Of a stretch of DNA of 64,000 nt, positions 1 through 37,085 are shown in pieces (the stretch's first letter is position 1; each line of letters opens with the position of its first letter). The stretch comes from Proteles cristata cristata. Lineage: Eukaryota; Chordata; Mammalia; Carnivora; Hyaenidae. Position numbers and translations under genes: made by a program. Under the pieces are notes generated by a model that worked only from the letters and a program-made list of their open reading frames with translations, was not told the origin of the DNA and did no database searches. The stretch is taken from positions 124,001-188,000 of the forward strand of contig JAESUZ010004509.1 of assembly GCA_017311185.1 (NCBI GenBank). The letters are read 5' to 3'.

Positions 1-3000
1 AGTTCTTTTTTTTTTTGTCTGCTAAAAATAGTATTGCAAGTTTTGGCTTCTTTTGACATAAAAATTACAATCATGTGCAAAACGCTAACAATGAAGGGGT
101 TGATCTGAATTCAAGCAGGTTGTCCAATCCGAACACTCTAAATTCTGCATAATTTTCCTTTTCATTTTTTTTTCCTCAAAGAAACAAAACAAACAAACGG
201 AACCCAGAACCTGTGCCATGTTAGAAACATCTTGTACCAAGCCCTAACGACCTCCGGCCGGCGGCGGGTGGCGCGGACTTGGAGCTGGCTGGCTGACATA
301 ATGACAAATTTATGCATCAGCAACACTCTGGAACAGTAGTTAAAGCTCAAGGCAGCTATGAACTCTCAATTCCGCGTTTAGGATTTACTGCTGGCAGAGA
401 CGAGCACGTTTCCTCGCGGTTTTCGGTTGGCTAATGGGCCACAGGCCTCTTTCCGCGGGTGTCACGACGGTTCCATAAAAATAACCCGTCCTGAGGGGGG
501 TCTAAGCAGTAAACGGCTGGGGGTGGTGCTGGGCCGGTGCTAGAAAGTTCCACCGTTAAATGGGAATAGGTCCGGGCCAGCCACCCCGCCGCGCCCCTCC
601 CCCTCTGTCTTCCTCCCAGCTCCAAACACAGACGCCCGGGAGCGAGCAAGCTCCCTCGCTCCCACGGGGAAGTGAGCCCCGCGGTCAGCCAGCAGCAGGG
701 CAGCCAGGACAGGGAATGCACGCCGCACCTGGGAAGGCATCTCCCCCGGCCTCTAACCCACGGCCACGGCCACATTCAGGGGCAAGGTAAGACAATCGAA
801 TCAAACGCAGTTAAGCAACCACAGAGAACTCTGGGTGAGACCAGACACAGTGCAGCAAACAAGACAGAATTCAAGTACCGAGGCGCCGCGGCCAGGCCGG
901 AGGGGCCCCGCCAGCTCACAGTATCTGTCGCATCTACCCGTCCCTTCTCCTGGACCTTTTGCACTCCGTCCCAGCTGCCTCCCGTGGCACAGCCTGTCCG
1001 CCGGGGAGGGCGGGGGAGGGCGGGCGCCCAGCCGGCTCCGGCTCCCGCCACGTCTGTCCGGCGGGGTCCAGTCCCTTCTCTCCTCCTCAAAAAGGCGTGG
1101 GTCTAACTTAGCTCTATAACAGACTCTACATAGTGTATGCGTATTGCTAATAGTCAAGCTGGGGAGCAAAGGTGCAGAAACGTCATAAATACTGAGTGGC
1201 TTGTCTCTCGGTCTATAGGGTCTGGGTGAGTCAGGGTCACGCTCACGGGACAGGAATTAGTCGTCTTGTAAACAGAGGAGGGGGAGGGTCCGGTTTTCTT
1301 AATTGGTTTTCCTTGGGAAAAATGATCAGAAGATGCTAAGGCACTCTGGAAGGCCCCTCCGAGCCCAGGCCCGCCGCTGCCCGCCCCGCGGAACATTCAG
1401 GACGCGGAGGAAGCGCCCCGGCAGATACAATCGTCAGCCATGCCCGACCGCAAACGCTCCGGACCCACGTCCACCGCGGGACACATTAGTGCAAAACGCT
1501 CGGCCCGGCCCGCCCGGGGCACGGGGGAAGCTCGGAACCCATTCACATTGAAGTTCCACCTACAGCTCTCTGCCTTCCTACCCAGAACAACAAAACAGAC
1601 GGCGGCTATAAACAGTGAAGGGACAGACGTCGCCGGACATTGTGCTGGCCTGAGTGGCGATCAGGCCTTCTCTGTGCGGCACCACTGCCCCCGCCGGGCC
1701 AGCACGCCCCTGCGTCACCTGGCCTCGGGTCGGGCCCGCTCCCACTCTGCACTGGAGAGAGAGGGAGAGCGAGTGAGCCCTTCTGCCCACGGCCAGGGCA
1801 GGCCGGCAGCCTCCCCAGGGTCCTCAGGGATGGTCAAATTAAAGTGCACGTTGGGGTCAGGAAGGGGAGCCGCAGGAGGGAATGGGGGTCAACCTTACCA
1901 TCCTCACCTCCACCCCCCAGGGGCCACCTGAGGATGCTGGGGGGTGGCCTTCGCACAGTCCCAGGCTGGCTAGGTCCTGAGTGGCCCACGTCAGGGGGAG
2001 GAGGAGGCAGAGAAGAGAGGCTCACCTCTGGGCCAGGTGGTGGGTTCCGAGCCCCAGCTGGAGCCGCAGCCCTATTTGGGCGCACACCTCCCTGCACTGG
2101 AACGCAGGGGCTGAGATCAGCTCCCTCCCCCGTGCCTGCCCAGGACCCCCCAACCCCTTTTCTGGGAGGCATCAGATTTTGGAGGGGGAGCCGGCACATG
2201 TCTGGCCCGGCTGCAGGAGGCCTGGAGATGCAGTCCAGGAAGGAGCCCTCCCCCAAGGCCTCTGCACGCAGGGCCTCTGCGCCCCCTGCGGGCTGCCCGC
2301 AGGGGGGGCGGCGGCCCGGGCGGTGGTGAGCCACCCCTGCACCTGCATTCGGGCGCGCTGCAGCCAGTCGGGGGAGGGGAGAACGCTGGCGATGGCGAGG
2401 AGTCCAACAGACCCCTCCAGGCCCGGAAATGGAGGGCTGTCCCGGGTCTGGCCTACGGGCTGCCTGTGGCACAGAAGGAAGCCTCTGGACGAAGTGGCCG
2501 CCCGAGTGCTCCACAGAGCCTGCGGCCCTCACTCAACACGTCACAGCAACTGCACTTCAAACTGAGCCTTCCAGCAACTTCCAGGGGCCTTTCCCGGGTG
2601 CGCCCTGCCGTGCATTCCAGACTCCGCCCTGCGGCTCCCGGGCTCCTCCCGCGAAGCGCCCGGTACCCACAGCCGCAGGGGCACGGGCCGCGGTGGGCAG
2701 CACAAGGTGGGGCCCCGCTCCAGCCCGGCGGGGCCGGGCCCCGCCGCCTCCTCCCGCAGCCCCTCCTGTGTCACCCGCCCTGGCTGCATCTCCCTGCGGC
2801 GCCCCTGCCCTGCACAGGAGGAGTGGGTCCAGGCCGGGGCTGGGCGGGACCCGGAACACAGACGACCCAGCCCCGGGCCACAGTGGGTCCTCCCTAATTT
2901 TTTGCTCTTTTGGGTCTGAAAATTTTCAAACCATACATGAAATAGATCTGAATTAAGACAAAAACAAATAAACAGACAAACAAAATCCCAACGTGGCTGA

Positions 3001-3788
3001 GGGCTGTGGGGTGGCACCAGGGCCGTGGCCGCGCCCCACAGGACGGCAGGTGGCCGGGCGGGAGCCCGTGGGCGCTCAGGGCAGCTGGCCTGGCCCGTGG
3101 GGCCCTGGTGCACCAAGGGCCGCGGAGCTACGGGGCCAGGGGTGCCCACGGGCGCAAGGAGGGAGGGCAGAGGTGCAGGAACCGCCCCGCCCCCGTGAGC
3201 GGCCCATCCCGCTGCCCCCACACACTCTCAAACACACGCACACACGCTCTCACGCGCTCCCACACCCCACACACACGGTGGACCCGGCGGGCCTGGCTCC
3301 CGAGTCTCAGGAAGAAGGAAAAGCAAGAGGAATCTGGCCCCTGGGGGCCCAGCTCTGGCCCCTGGCCCCAGGGGGTGAGCAGCGAGCTTCAGGGGGTGCG
3401 CGCCCCACACCCCAGGCCCCTGGCTCTGTCTCCTGGGCAGAGGGGGTGGGCAGGCAGGGAGGCCGGGCAGGCGGGCGCCGGGGACTGCAGGCTCTCACCC
3501 CTGCCCCCGTGAGGGGTCGGGGGTCAGGAGGGAGCCACAGCATGGAGACTAACCTCTCGGATTTCAAAAGGGGCCCTGGGACCTTCCTCACGAGGTCACC
3601 AGCGGACTCGGCCTTTACAGTATAACAATGCGTGTGTTTCCTTCATAAACTTTAAATACAAGCAGAATAAAAATCACATTTTTCTCAGGCAACAGTAGCA
3701 GTTCCGTAGGTAAGTGGCTTGATCACATTTGTGGTATTAGTAACGCATGCAAGCAGCTGGAATTCGGGCCGCAGGGCCGGCGGCTCCT
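1..3788 (-). other. NACC2: NACC2 3' UTR (long, runs to or past the window edge)
   Basis: This is continuous sequence downstream of the stop with no competing gene and no recognised SINE or L1. On the minus strand I find no AATAAA or ATTAAA anywhere in it. The only weak polyadenylation-like hexamer seen is AGTAAA near 383-388. AT-rich islands inside an otherwise GC-rich stretch lie at about 1-360, 1080-1330, 2890-3000 and 3600-3740, and the T-rich or A-rich runs there are typical of conserved 3' UTR blocks. The left half also shows a CpG-rich patch at about 960-1060. That this is UTR and not intergenic DNA is inferred from its position and the missing signal. Confidence 0.65.
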
Positions 3789-29670
<25,882 letters not shown>

Positions 29671-29702
29671 GGCGGGCAGGCGATGGAGGGCTCGCCTCAC
29701 AC

Positions 29703-29732
29703 TCAGCGCGGGAGCGCCCGAGCGGGGCACAT
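29703..29732 (-). CDS. Upstream ORF of 9 codons in the NACC2 leader
   Basis: The first three bases of exon 2 are ATG, directly after the acceptor AG. They open a 9-codon frame ending in TGA at 29703-29705, 32 nt before the NACC2 start. If spliced to the candidate exon 1, the ATG would have A at -3. It could lower or condition translation of NACC2. Whether it is used or conserved cannot be told from one sequence. Confidence 0.4.
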   Translation of the reverse strand: MCPARALPR

Positions 29733-30950
29733 CTGCGGGAGAGAGGGCGTGGGGACACGGGCTCAGGCTCCCTGGACGGCCAGGGCCCACCCGCCAAGGG
29801 TAGGGGAACACACTCGCTGGAGCACACCCATGGCCTCCCCCACCACGGCCCCCCCCCAGCAGAGTGAAGGGGGGAGGTCCTGGGGGCCGAGCTGCTCGCA
29901 ACAGGACCCTGGCTGGGCCTACGGCAGCCCTGCGCGGGACTCAGAGCCCGGGGACGCCCCCCGCCCCGCACCTTGCGTGGCTCCCAGAGCCCACCCCCAG
30001 GATCGCCGAGACCTCAGCCCCCTGAAGCCCCGTCTCAGCAGAAGCCAGGAATGCAAACGGAGGCCTGCACTCCAGGAGGACGGGGTGGATGGAGGACAGA
30101 GCACAGAGCAGGGCATGGCCACCCGCGGCAGCCAGGAGGGGTGAGGGCGGCAGGCTGCGTCTGCAAACTCTTCTCCCCAAGAAAAAGTTAGCAGCAAAGG
30201 AGCCCCTCACAGCCCTGCCCCTCGGAGGGGTCGGAACCCAGAGCAGGGGTCTTGCAGGGGTCTTTCGGAGGCTTCTGCTTTCTGGCTTGCTTTTCCTCTT
30301 TTCCCTCAGAGCAGCCACACACAGGGCCCACCAGAGGGGAGTCCCACCCTACTGGCTGAGACGCTGGCCCTCGTCCCCCTGCAGAGGCGGGCAGGGGGTG
30401 GGGGTGCCCAGGGGAGTGAGCTGAAGCCAGAAGTCAGTGGCCGGCTCCCCAGGCGCCAGCGCAGTCCCTCCCGGCTGGCCCAGCGGTCGGGAGCCTGTCG
30501 CAACCCCACCTGCCCGCCCTCCTGGTCCCCCAGCTCCCCATGCTGGCCAATCCCTGCTGGCTCAGTCCCAGCCCAGGTGACTAAAGGGGTCAGGCGGAGT
30601 GGGGGGGGGCCCGCAAGGGCTTGGGCGCCCCGGGGGCTGGGGACAGGGCTCCGGGCGAGGTTGGTCTGACGCCTGACTCAGAGAAGCTGGGGACGGACGG
30701 GTGGAGAAGGCGCTGGCCCAACTCCGCACGGCAGCACCCGCACAAAGGGCCGCTCTGTCCCGAGGGAGGAAAGTGCAGGCGGCCGCAGAGGCGCCGGACG
30801 GCGGAGGAGGGAGGGCGGAGGGAGGGCGGAGCGCCCGGACCCCAGCGACAGGAGTTGGGCAGATGGGTGGCCGCTGGGGGAGGGCCCGCAGTGCCCCCGC
30901 TGCGGAGAAGTTGCCGGTCGGCCGAGACACCGGCCCGCGGGGGGACCTAC
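29733..30950 (-). other. NACC2 intron 1 (between candidate exon 1 and exon 2)
   Basis: A 1.2 kb GC-rich segment with a donor at its right edge and a C/T-rich acceptor at its left edge. It contains no recognisable repeats and no supported coding exon. Confidence 0.5.
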
Positions 30951-31260
30951 CTTTGGCGGCTGCGGCCGGTGGCCCGGCACCGCCTGCTCCGCCTGGCAGG
31001 GGCAGGCTCGCCAGCTGCTCCGGGAATGCAGCAAACGGAGCGGGAGCCCTTGGGGCGGGGAGGGCGCGAGGAGCCGGGAAAGCAGGGGGAGGGGGAGGGG
31101 GAGGAGGAGGAGGAGGAGCGGCGGCGGCGGGGCAGAGAGTCTCCGCGCCGGGCTCGGCGGCCGCAGCTCAGCTGGACCCAGCCCGGCTCTCCGGGGCAGC
31201 GCACAGCATCTAAATGAAGAGGCCGGATGCAGACGGACATCCAGGCAGCTCTCGGGAATG
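30590..31260. promoter_or_regulatory. CpG-island-like promoter block of NACC2
   Basis: CpG-dense GC-rich sequence with GGGCGG-type boxes and purine-rich repeats overlaps and follows the candidate first exon. It has the texture of a mammalian CpG-island promoter. No SINE or LINE is recognised within it. Promoter activity is inferred from composition and from the adjacent splice donor. Confidence 0.5.
30951..31230 (-). other. NACC2: Candidate noncoding first exon of NACC2
   Basis: Reading on the minus strand, a CpG-rich GC block ends at a strong splice donor, CCAAAG|GTAGGT, at 30951. It lies 1.2 kb upstream of the exon 2 acceptor and contains CCG and CTC/CCT repeats typical of a 5' UTR. The 5' boundary is not visible. 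A TTTAAA-type TATA-like box lies on the minus strand near 31315, so a start near 31285 is possible. The human gene is longer than this distance, so this could be an alternative rather than the only first exon. No protein is assigned. Confidence 0.5.
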
Positions 31261-31560
31261 AATAGCCGCCTTTGACTTGGGAGCCCAAGTAAATGCCAGC
31301 TCCAGCCCCGGCTTTAAAAACAGTGGAGTGTTGGTGCCAGAGGAATGCACGGCTCCGGGTGTTGGTACAAGACAGACTTTGATGACTCACCGCAATGCAA
31401 ACAAAGATGGCAGAAACACTGTACTGTACGCGGAGAAACGCTCCGTGGTGCCACGGCAACTGAGCGCCGAGATTTATGGTGCGGCCCTGCATGTGAATTA
31501 CCCAGTAACTGCCGCCCTGCCATCCAGCACAGCCCGAGTGTCAAAGCATCTCAACTATTC
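31261..31560. promoter_or_regulatory. Upstream block with AP-1-like and X-box-like motifs
   Basis: A moderate-GC island lies immediately upstream of the candidate first exon. It holds TGACTCA (near 31383, an AP-1 core), a GTTGCCGTGGCAC-like string on the minus strand near 31450 that resembles an RFX X-box half-site pair, and a TTTAAA string near 31315. The contrast with its G-rich neighbour suggests conserved proximal regulatory DNA. Confidence 0.35.
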
Positions 31561-31609
31561 CAAACAGTCTGCAGGGCTGGCACAGCCACCCAACTCCGCC
31601 GGGCGGGCA

Positions 31610-31880
31610 GGCGGGGGCCGGCGGGGGGGCTGGGGGCTGGGGGCACAAAGGTGTAGCGCCATCAGGGCACAGGGGGACGGGGGATGAGGGGGCAGGGGAA
31701 GGGGGGATAAAGACACAGGGGGAGGGGCCGGAGAGCGAGGGGTGGGGGCACGGGGGGTGTAGAGGGCAGGGGGGTGAGGAAGGGGGGCGAGGGGGCAGGG
31801 CAGGCGGGGCGGAGGGTGAGGGTGGGGAGCCCGGCAGGGAAGAGGGGCAGGTGATGGGAACAGGAGGCAGAAAGGAAAGC
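31610..31880 (+). repeat. G-run-rich tract (G-quadruplex prone)
   Basis: Some 270 bases hold dozens of G runs of 3-7 on the plus strand and almost no C runs. The tract lies ~400 bp upstream of the candidate first exon. Such strand asymmetry can form G-quadruplexes and R-loops. Confidence 0.7.
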
Positions 31881-34800
31881 ACAGGTGGGAGAAGACCCCA
31901 GAGGCAGGCGGGGGGGCAAGGCTGAGGCCCAGCGCCCCCCAGGGCTCCACGTCCGCGTCCCCACTTCTCCCTGGCGTCCCGGAGCAGCAGGGCCCACTAA
32001 TGCGGCCCCACACCCCGCCCCACTCGCCCACGGAAGTCGCCCTGTCCCCCAAACCCCCACGCGGGTCTTTTCAAGAAGAGCAACTCTGAGTGCAGCTGGG
32101 CCAGACCCTGGGGACAGCAAAGCCACCACCCCAGGGTGGCCGTGTGGAGGCCGGGCTCCTCCCCTGGGCCTGCTCGCGGCCTGTCCTGCTCCAGGCGCAC
32201 GCCCCCACCTGTGGCAAACCGCCGGCCCGCCCAGCCTCGGTTTCCCCTCTCGCCCCGGACTGCGGCCCTGGGAAGAACATACGCGGCCTGCAAAAAGGAA
32301 GCCAGTGGAGACTGGGGACGGCCAAGGCCTGTCCTGCAGCGCCCGGCACAGCTGTCACCACCGAGAGCCTAACCCTGGTGGCCGGAGCGGGAGGGGCTGG
32401 GGACAGGCAGGGAGAGAAAGGGCCATCTGGCGCGGCCGCGCTCACAAGCGGCGGCTCAGCGTCCCCGAGCAGACAGGACGCCGCGGAAGGCCCGGGCGCA
32501 GGAAGAAACGCAGGTGCGGGGAGGGGTCCCCTCCGTGGGCAGCGCATGAGCAGCGAGCTCGGGGCATTTGCAGAAACGGTCCCCGCCCCCGCTGCTCTGA
32601 CAGGGGGCCGGGCCCTCGTCCCCCCAGCGATGGAGCGAGTCCAGACCTTGGGCCCTCGCGCTCTGCCTGGAGGGCATCGAAGCAGGAAGTCCAGGGGGTG
32701 GGGGGCCTGGCCAGCAGCAGACAGGCTCCGGGGCGACGGCCACGTGCCCCGCGCGGCCTGGCCCTGCCCTGGGAAAGCTGCTGGGGGACCGCCGCTCCTC
32801 CGCTGCCCTGGGCGTCCACGCAGACCGACGCCTGTGTCTGCACAAGCCCAGGGGCAGCGGGGAGCCTGGCCACCCTGCTTTTACCCAGACCCAGAAGGAC
32901 AGACCTCGGGCCGCCCCTGCCTGATGCCGTGTCAGGCCCCCGACTGGGCCGTGCTGTCTCAGCAGCACCCCTGTGTCGGGGCCTGGGAGAAGCCCACTGG
33001 CCCCAAGATGAGGGGGCTGGGGGCACAGCCCCCCACGTGCTACCCAGCCACAAAAGGAGGGAGACCAGGGCACAGGCAGAGAGGGCCACCGAGAGGCCAT
33101 ACAATGGCGGAACCCATGATGGGGGGGCCCTGCCCTACCGGTGCTGGACGCGGGCCCCAGGGGCCGAGCACACGCAGCCTGCACGAACAATCCCCGTCCC
33201 CGCCAGCTGTGCCGCGCCCGGGCCCTGCCTGGAACAGACCTGTGAGCTCAGGTCTCTGCCTCATGGTCACCTCCTCAGAGAAGCCTGCCAAGTACCTCTT
33301 GAGCTGAGCAAGGTCAGGGTGGGTCTGCCCACTGCCTGGTGGACATTTAACCAAACGCTGGGCACAGGAGAGGGGCCCTCCAAACGGCCCCTTGCCAGGA
33401 CCACAGCACCCGGTGCCAGGAGCGTCCGGGAGAGCAAGGCAGGGTCCCCTGAGCCCGGCTGCGGTGGACAGAGGCCAACAAAGGTACACCGTGTGCAGAG
33501 CCCAGAGGGTCCCAATGGCCTGGGGCTGGGCAAGCCCCAAACTGAGAGCAGGGACAGCATGAGGCCCTCGGAGCCTGTCCCTTCAAGCAGCAGTCCTGAC
33601 TGGTCAGCAGGGCTGGGATCCCGGGTCCCTCCAGGCAATGCCCCCAGATGCCAGGCCCAGCCCCAGACGCTCCGTTCCCATGTCCTGCGGCCTCGAGCAA
33701 ATGGCACCGCAACCGGGATGCTCACCTGTCCCCTGGGGGTCAGGTGTACCCTTTCACGGCCACTACAGGGCCGAGGCGGACGGTACTAATGAAGCCTACG
33801 GCTGAAGCGGGGCGCACGCCGTGCCTCAGCAAACTGCATCCCGGGGACTGCTACCTGCGGTGACCCAGCCAGGAGGCGGTGGTCCGTGTGGGCGTCTCCG
33901 TCAGCCCCCGCCTGGCCCGTCCCACACCTGTGCCCCAGGGCTGGGGGCCAGGCCGCCCGCTCTGAGAGGGGACCATTGTTCCCCTGGAAGGCGATGAGGC
34001 CGTCCGGGTCCCCGGGGATGCGTGTCCTCAGGCCACCTGCGCGGGCGAGGCTGCCGTCCCGCAGCCCAGCCCAGGACAGCCCTCCGAGAGCTGGGCTTAG
34101 ACTGCTTTCTTAGGAGCCTTGGCCGGGACAACAACAAAGCTGAGCTTTAGGAGAAAAGAATAAAATAAAGGCTTGGTTTACGTGCCCAGAGCTGTCAAAG
34201 CAGGGAAGTCAAGGGCCGACCCTTGTGCAGGGGGCCAGAGAGGAGGGGCCCGGGACCAGAGGGGGCGGAGGGCAGCGACCACCAGCCCCACCAAAGACCA
34301 CCTTTCCCCCCTTTAGTGCCTCAGTTTCCCCCCCACAGCAAGAGTCGCCATGCCGCTGAGAGCCAGGAGTAGCCGCAGAAATTTCTGACTTAGCTCACTC
34401 TGGCCATCCTCAAAGCCACTGCCCCGCGGAACCCGGCCCCCTCATTACACCCTTCAGAACGGAACCCACTTTGGGATATCCCAAAGCCAGAGTCCAGCTG
34501 TGCCAGCCTCGGGGGCCCCCCACCCCACCAGACTCCGAGACCTCCCCCCAGGATGAGAAGACATGGGTAGTGAAGCGGGGCTCTTCTCTGCAGACCCTCT
34601 CTCGGGGGGAGCCGGGATCTGGGGCCCCGGGTCACGGGCGGGGAGCAGGTGCACAGGGAGGGGCCCAGTGTGAAGGGCGTGGCGTACCTGCCCAAGAGCT
34701 GCAGACAGGCACCCCCACAGGGACCGAGGGACTGGCCGTGGGGTGCGGGCCCCCGGGTTGGCGGGCCTGGGCAGGACGCAAACGGGCCACAGGTCCTCGG

Positions 34801-35029
34801 GTGTGGCCGGGCCAAGGGCGGCCACGCGGGGCTCCAGGTTCACCCGGGGGAGCAGGGGACCCTACAGGCACCGGGAACGGACTGAGGACTTCTCCTTGGG
34901 GCCAGAGGACCAGAGGATGGGCAGTCCAAGCAGGGGGTTCCTCCTACCCAGGACCCCATTCAGACACGGCTCCAAGGTCTGGGGGTCCTTGTCAGGGGCA
35001 CCCCCCCGCAGGTCCTGAGGAACCTCCTG

Positions 35030-35190
35030 AGGTAGAACAATGTAGCGTCTAACTTCTGTGGGGTCACCACCAGCAAGGGAAGGAGAGGCGAGATAAATGA
35101 TAAATGAAATTAAATAAGATTATTGTGCAGGATTTAATTTTTTCAATCTAATAAGAGGTCTGGGCCTCAGCAAACACACAGCTATTAAAT
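35030..35190. promoter_or_regulatory. AT-rich candidate conserved element
   Basis: A run rich in ATAAATGATAAATGAAATTA and AGGATTTAATTTTTTCAATC lies within strongly GC-rich surroundings and is not a recognised transposon. The role is inferred. Confidence 0.35.
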
Positions 35191-36934
35191 ACACCCGCGG
35201 CTGGGAAGCAAGGAAGCAGGTGCCCCAGGAAACAAAGGGGCCCCTTCGGCCTCCCTGCCTCCCCTGCCCCGAGCCCCAGGCCCGTCCCCAGGGCAGCCCC
35301 TCGGCCCGGCCACCAAGCCCTGCCATCCTGGGAGAAGCCAGCTCAGCAACAAGGACGCCTCCTGAAAATCAAGGTGCTCCGGGGTTGGCAGCGGGGGGAG
35401 AGGGGGCGCAGCCCCAGGACAGAGCCCCACCCGGAGGCAGGCAAGCTACCCCATGAGTCAGCGCGAACACACGTGAGCACGGCGGGCATCAGGGCTGCGC
35501 CTGCTGTGTGCGCCCGGGCTGGCTGTCGAGAGAGGGCGGGGAGCGAGCTTTCCAAGTACAGCTCAGGCTCTGGTTACCGGGCGGCGGGAAGAGAGGCTCC
35601 CTTACACCCCGGGCCCGGTCAGTGCCCTGGCTGCGCTGAGCAGCGCTGCGCCTCCGAGGCAGCCAGGGAGGGGGACCCTTCCAGGGTCGCGCGGGGTCTG
35701 AGCTCCGCCGCTGTGCACCTCGGCGTGCTGGGTCCCCGGTGGTGGGCGAGGCGGCCACCAGTTTGGGCCTCGGAGCCTCGCTGCTAATGGAAGGGCCAGC
35801 CGCCTCTCGAGGACCGGGGCCCCAGGGTGGGGGCTCGGCGTCCGGGAGCCCCTCCCCGCAGCCCCAGCGTGCGCCCACCGCACTGACTGTGTGCCCTCCT
35901 CTCCAGGTGGGTGCAGACAAGGACACGGGGCTGGGACCTGCGCCGGCCACCACGGCCCCAGCCGCAGGGGTCTGCAGCCGGGCGCCGCTGCAGAGGAGAA
36001 TCCTGCCTCAGCCTCTGCACGCGGTGTGCCCGGGCAAGGGGCACGCGCTTCCCGCTCTGCCTCACACCCCCCCGCCCCCCAGCATCAAGCACCACAGCCG
36101 GCTTCAACGTCACTAACAACCGTGTGCTTATCTGTCCTGGCCCCTCGCTGCCCCGAGGAGAGCGCCACGGACACGGGGCTGGTCCTCTGAGAGGCCCGAC
36201 ACACACAAGGACCCGGGCACCAGGCAGGCACGAGCGGCCATCAGAGCCGCGGTCGCGGGGCCGCGCGGCTGGGCGGACTCCCCCGCAGGTGGGACAGTGG
36301 GTCCCGCATCTCAGCATGTGTCCAATGGTACAGCCTCTGACGAGGGTCCCGTCTCGAGGGCGGCGTGGCCCAGCTGAGCCCACATCCGAGGGGCTCCTTG
36401 ACACGCCAGCCTCCCACACTCTACTCTCAAGTCCTGTGACTGAGTGTGGGTGGGGGGCCAAACAAACACGGCGTGAACGGTCACTGGGGAAGGAATGGCG
36501 ACTGGCCTGCCGCCCGCCAGGGCCGCTCTCGAGCCACAAAACGGTTCCAGAAGGCTCCCAGAGAACGGCAGTGTTCTGAGCAGAGCTGACAATCTCCCTC
36601 ACCCGTATTTGTAATTTAAATAACGTAAGCTTGAAGAGTGTCTCCCTCGGGCATAGTTTAATAACTTAAAAAGCCAGCTCTACTCGCTGACAGAAGGGCC
36701 TCCTCCCCCTTACCGGCTGATGGGAGGTTCCCCCCCCTTGCACCCCTGGCTCAGAGGGGGGCCTCGGGGGCACCGGGGCTGAGCTGGCCAGGCCCCCTGC
36801 AGCCCGAACCCCTCCTCGGCCGACCAGCACCCTCCGCGGTGTGCGGGCCTGCAGAAGCCCCAGGGCACCCGGGGGCCGGTGCCGCCCTGCGCCGGTCACC
36901 AGCTCCTTATCCAAAGCGGCTCTGCCACACACCC

Positions 36935-37085
36935 CCGTCCTTAATATTCATAGCCTTCCTCATCTGCATATCGTGCCATAAATAGTCGAGGTAAGACACA
37001 AAGCTCCCCTGCATTTCTAATTATGCTTAAAAACCTAATGTAAATTAGACAGACACAGAAATACTAAATCAGCTGCTGGAGGGGG
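36935..37085. promoter_or_regulatory. AT-rich candidate conserved element with POU/homeodomain-like sites
   Basis: Contains TTAATATTCATAG, CATCTGCATATCG, CTAATTATGCTTAAAAACC and AATGTAAATTAGAC. This is a dense cluster of TAAT and octamer-like cores in a sharply bounded AT-rich block. Confidence 0.4.

Noticed and set aside
3665..3672. AATAAAA on the plus strand as a poly(A) signal
   Set aside because: It is on the wrong strand for NACC2, and no plus-strand gene is supported to its left.
29671..29901. Longer NACC2 N-terminus starting at 29901
   Set aside because: The frame is open upstream, but it passes through the splice acceptor at 29733-29734 into intron, and the known NACC2 start is at 29670.
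31885..33789. Plus-strand open frame of 634 codons
   Set aside because: It lies in stop-poor GC-rich DNA, is Arg/Pro/Gly-rich without any domain, overlaps long frames in other phases and the other strand, and has no splice or promoter support.
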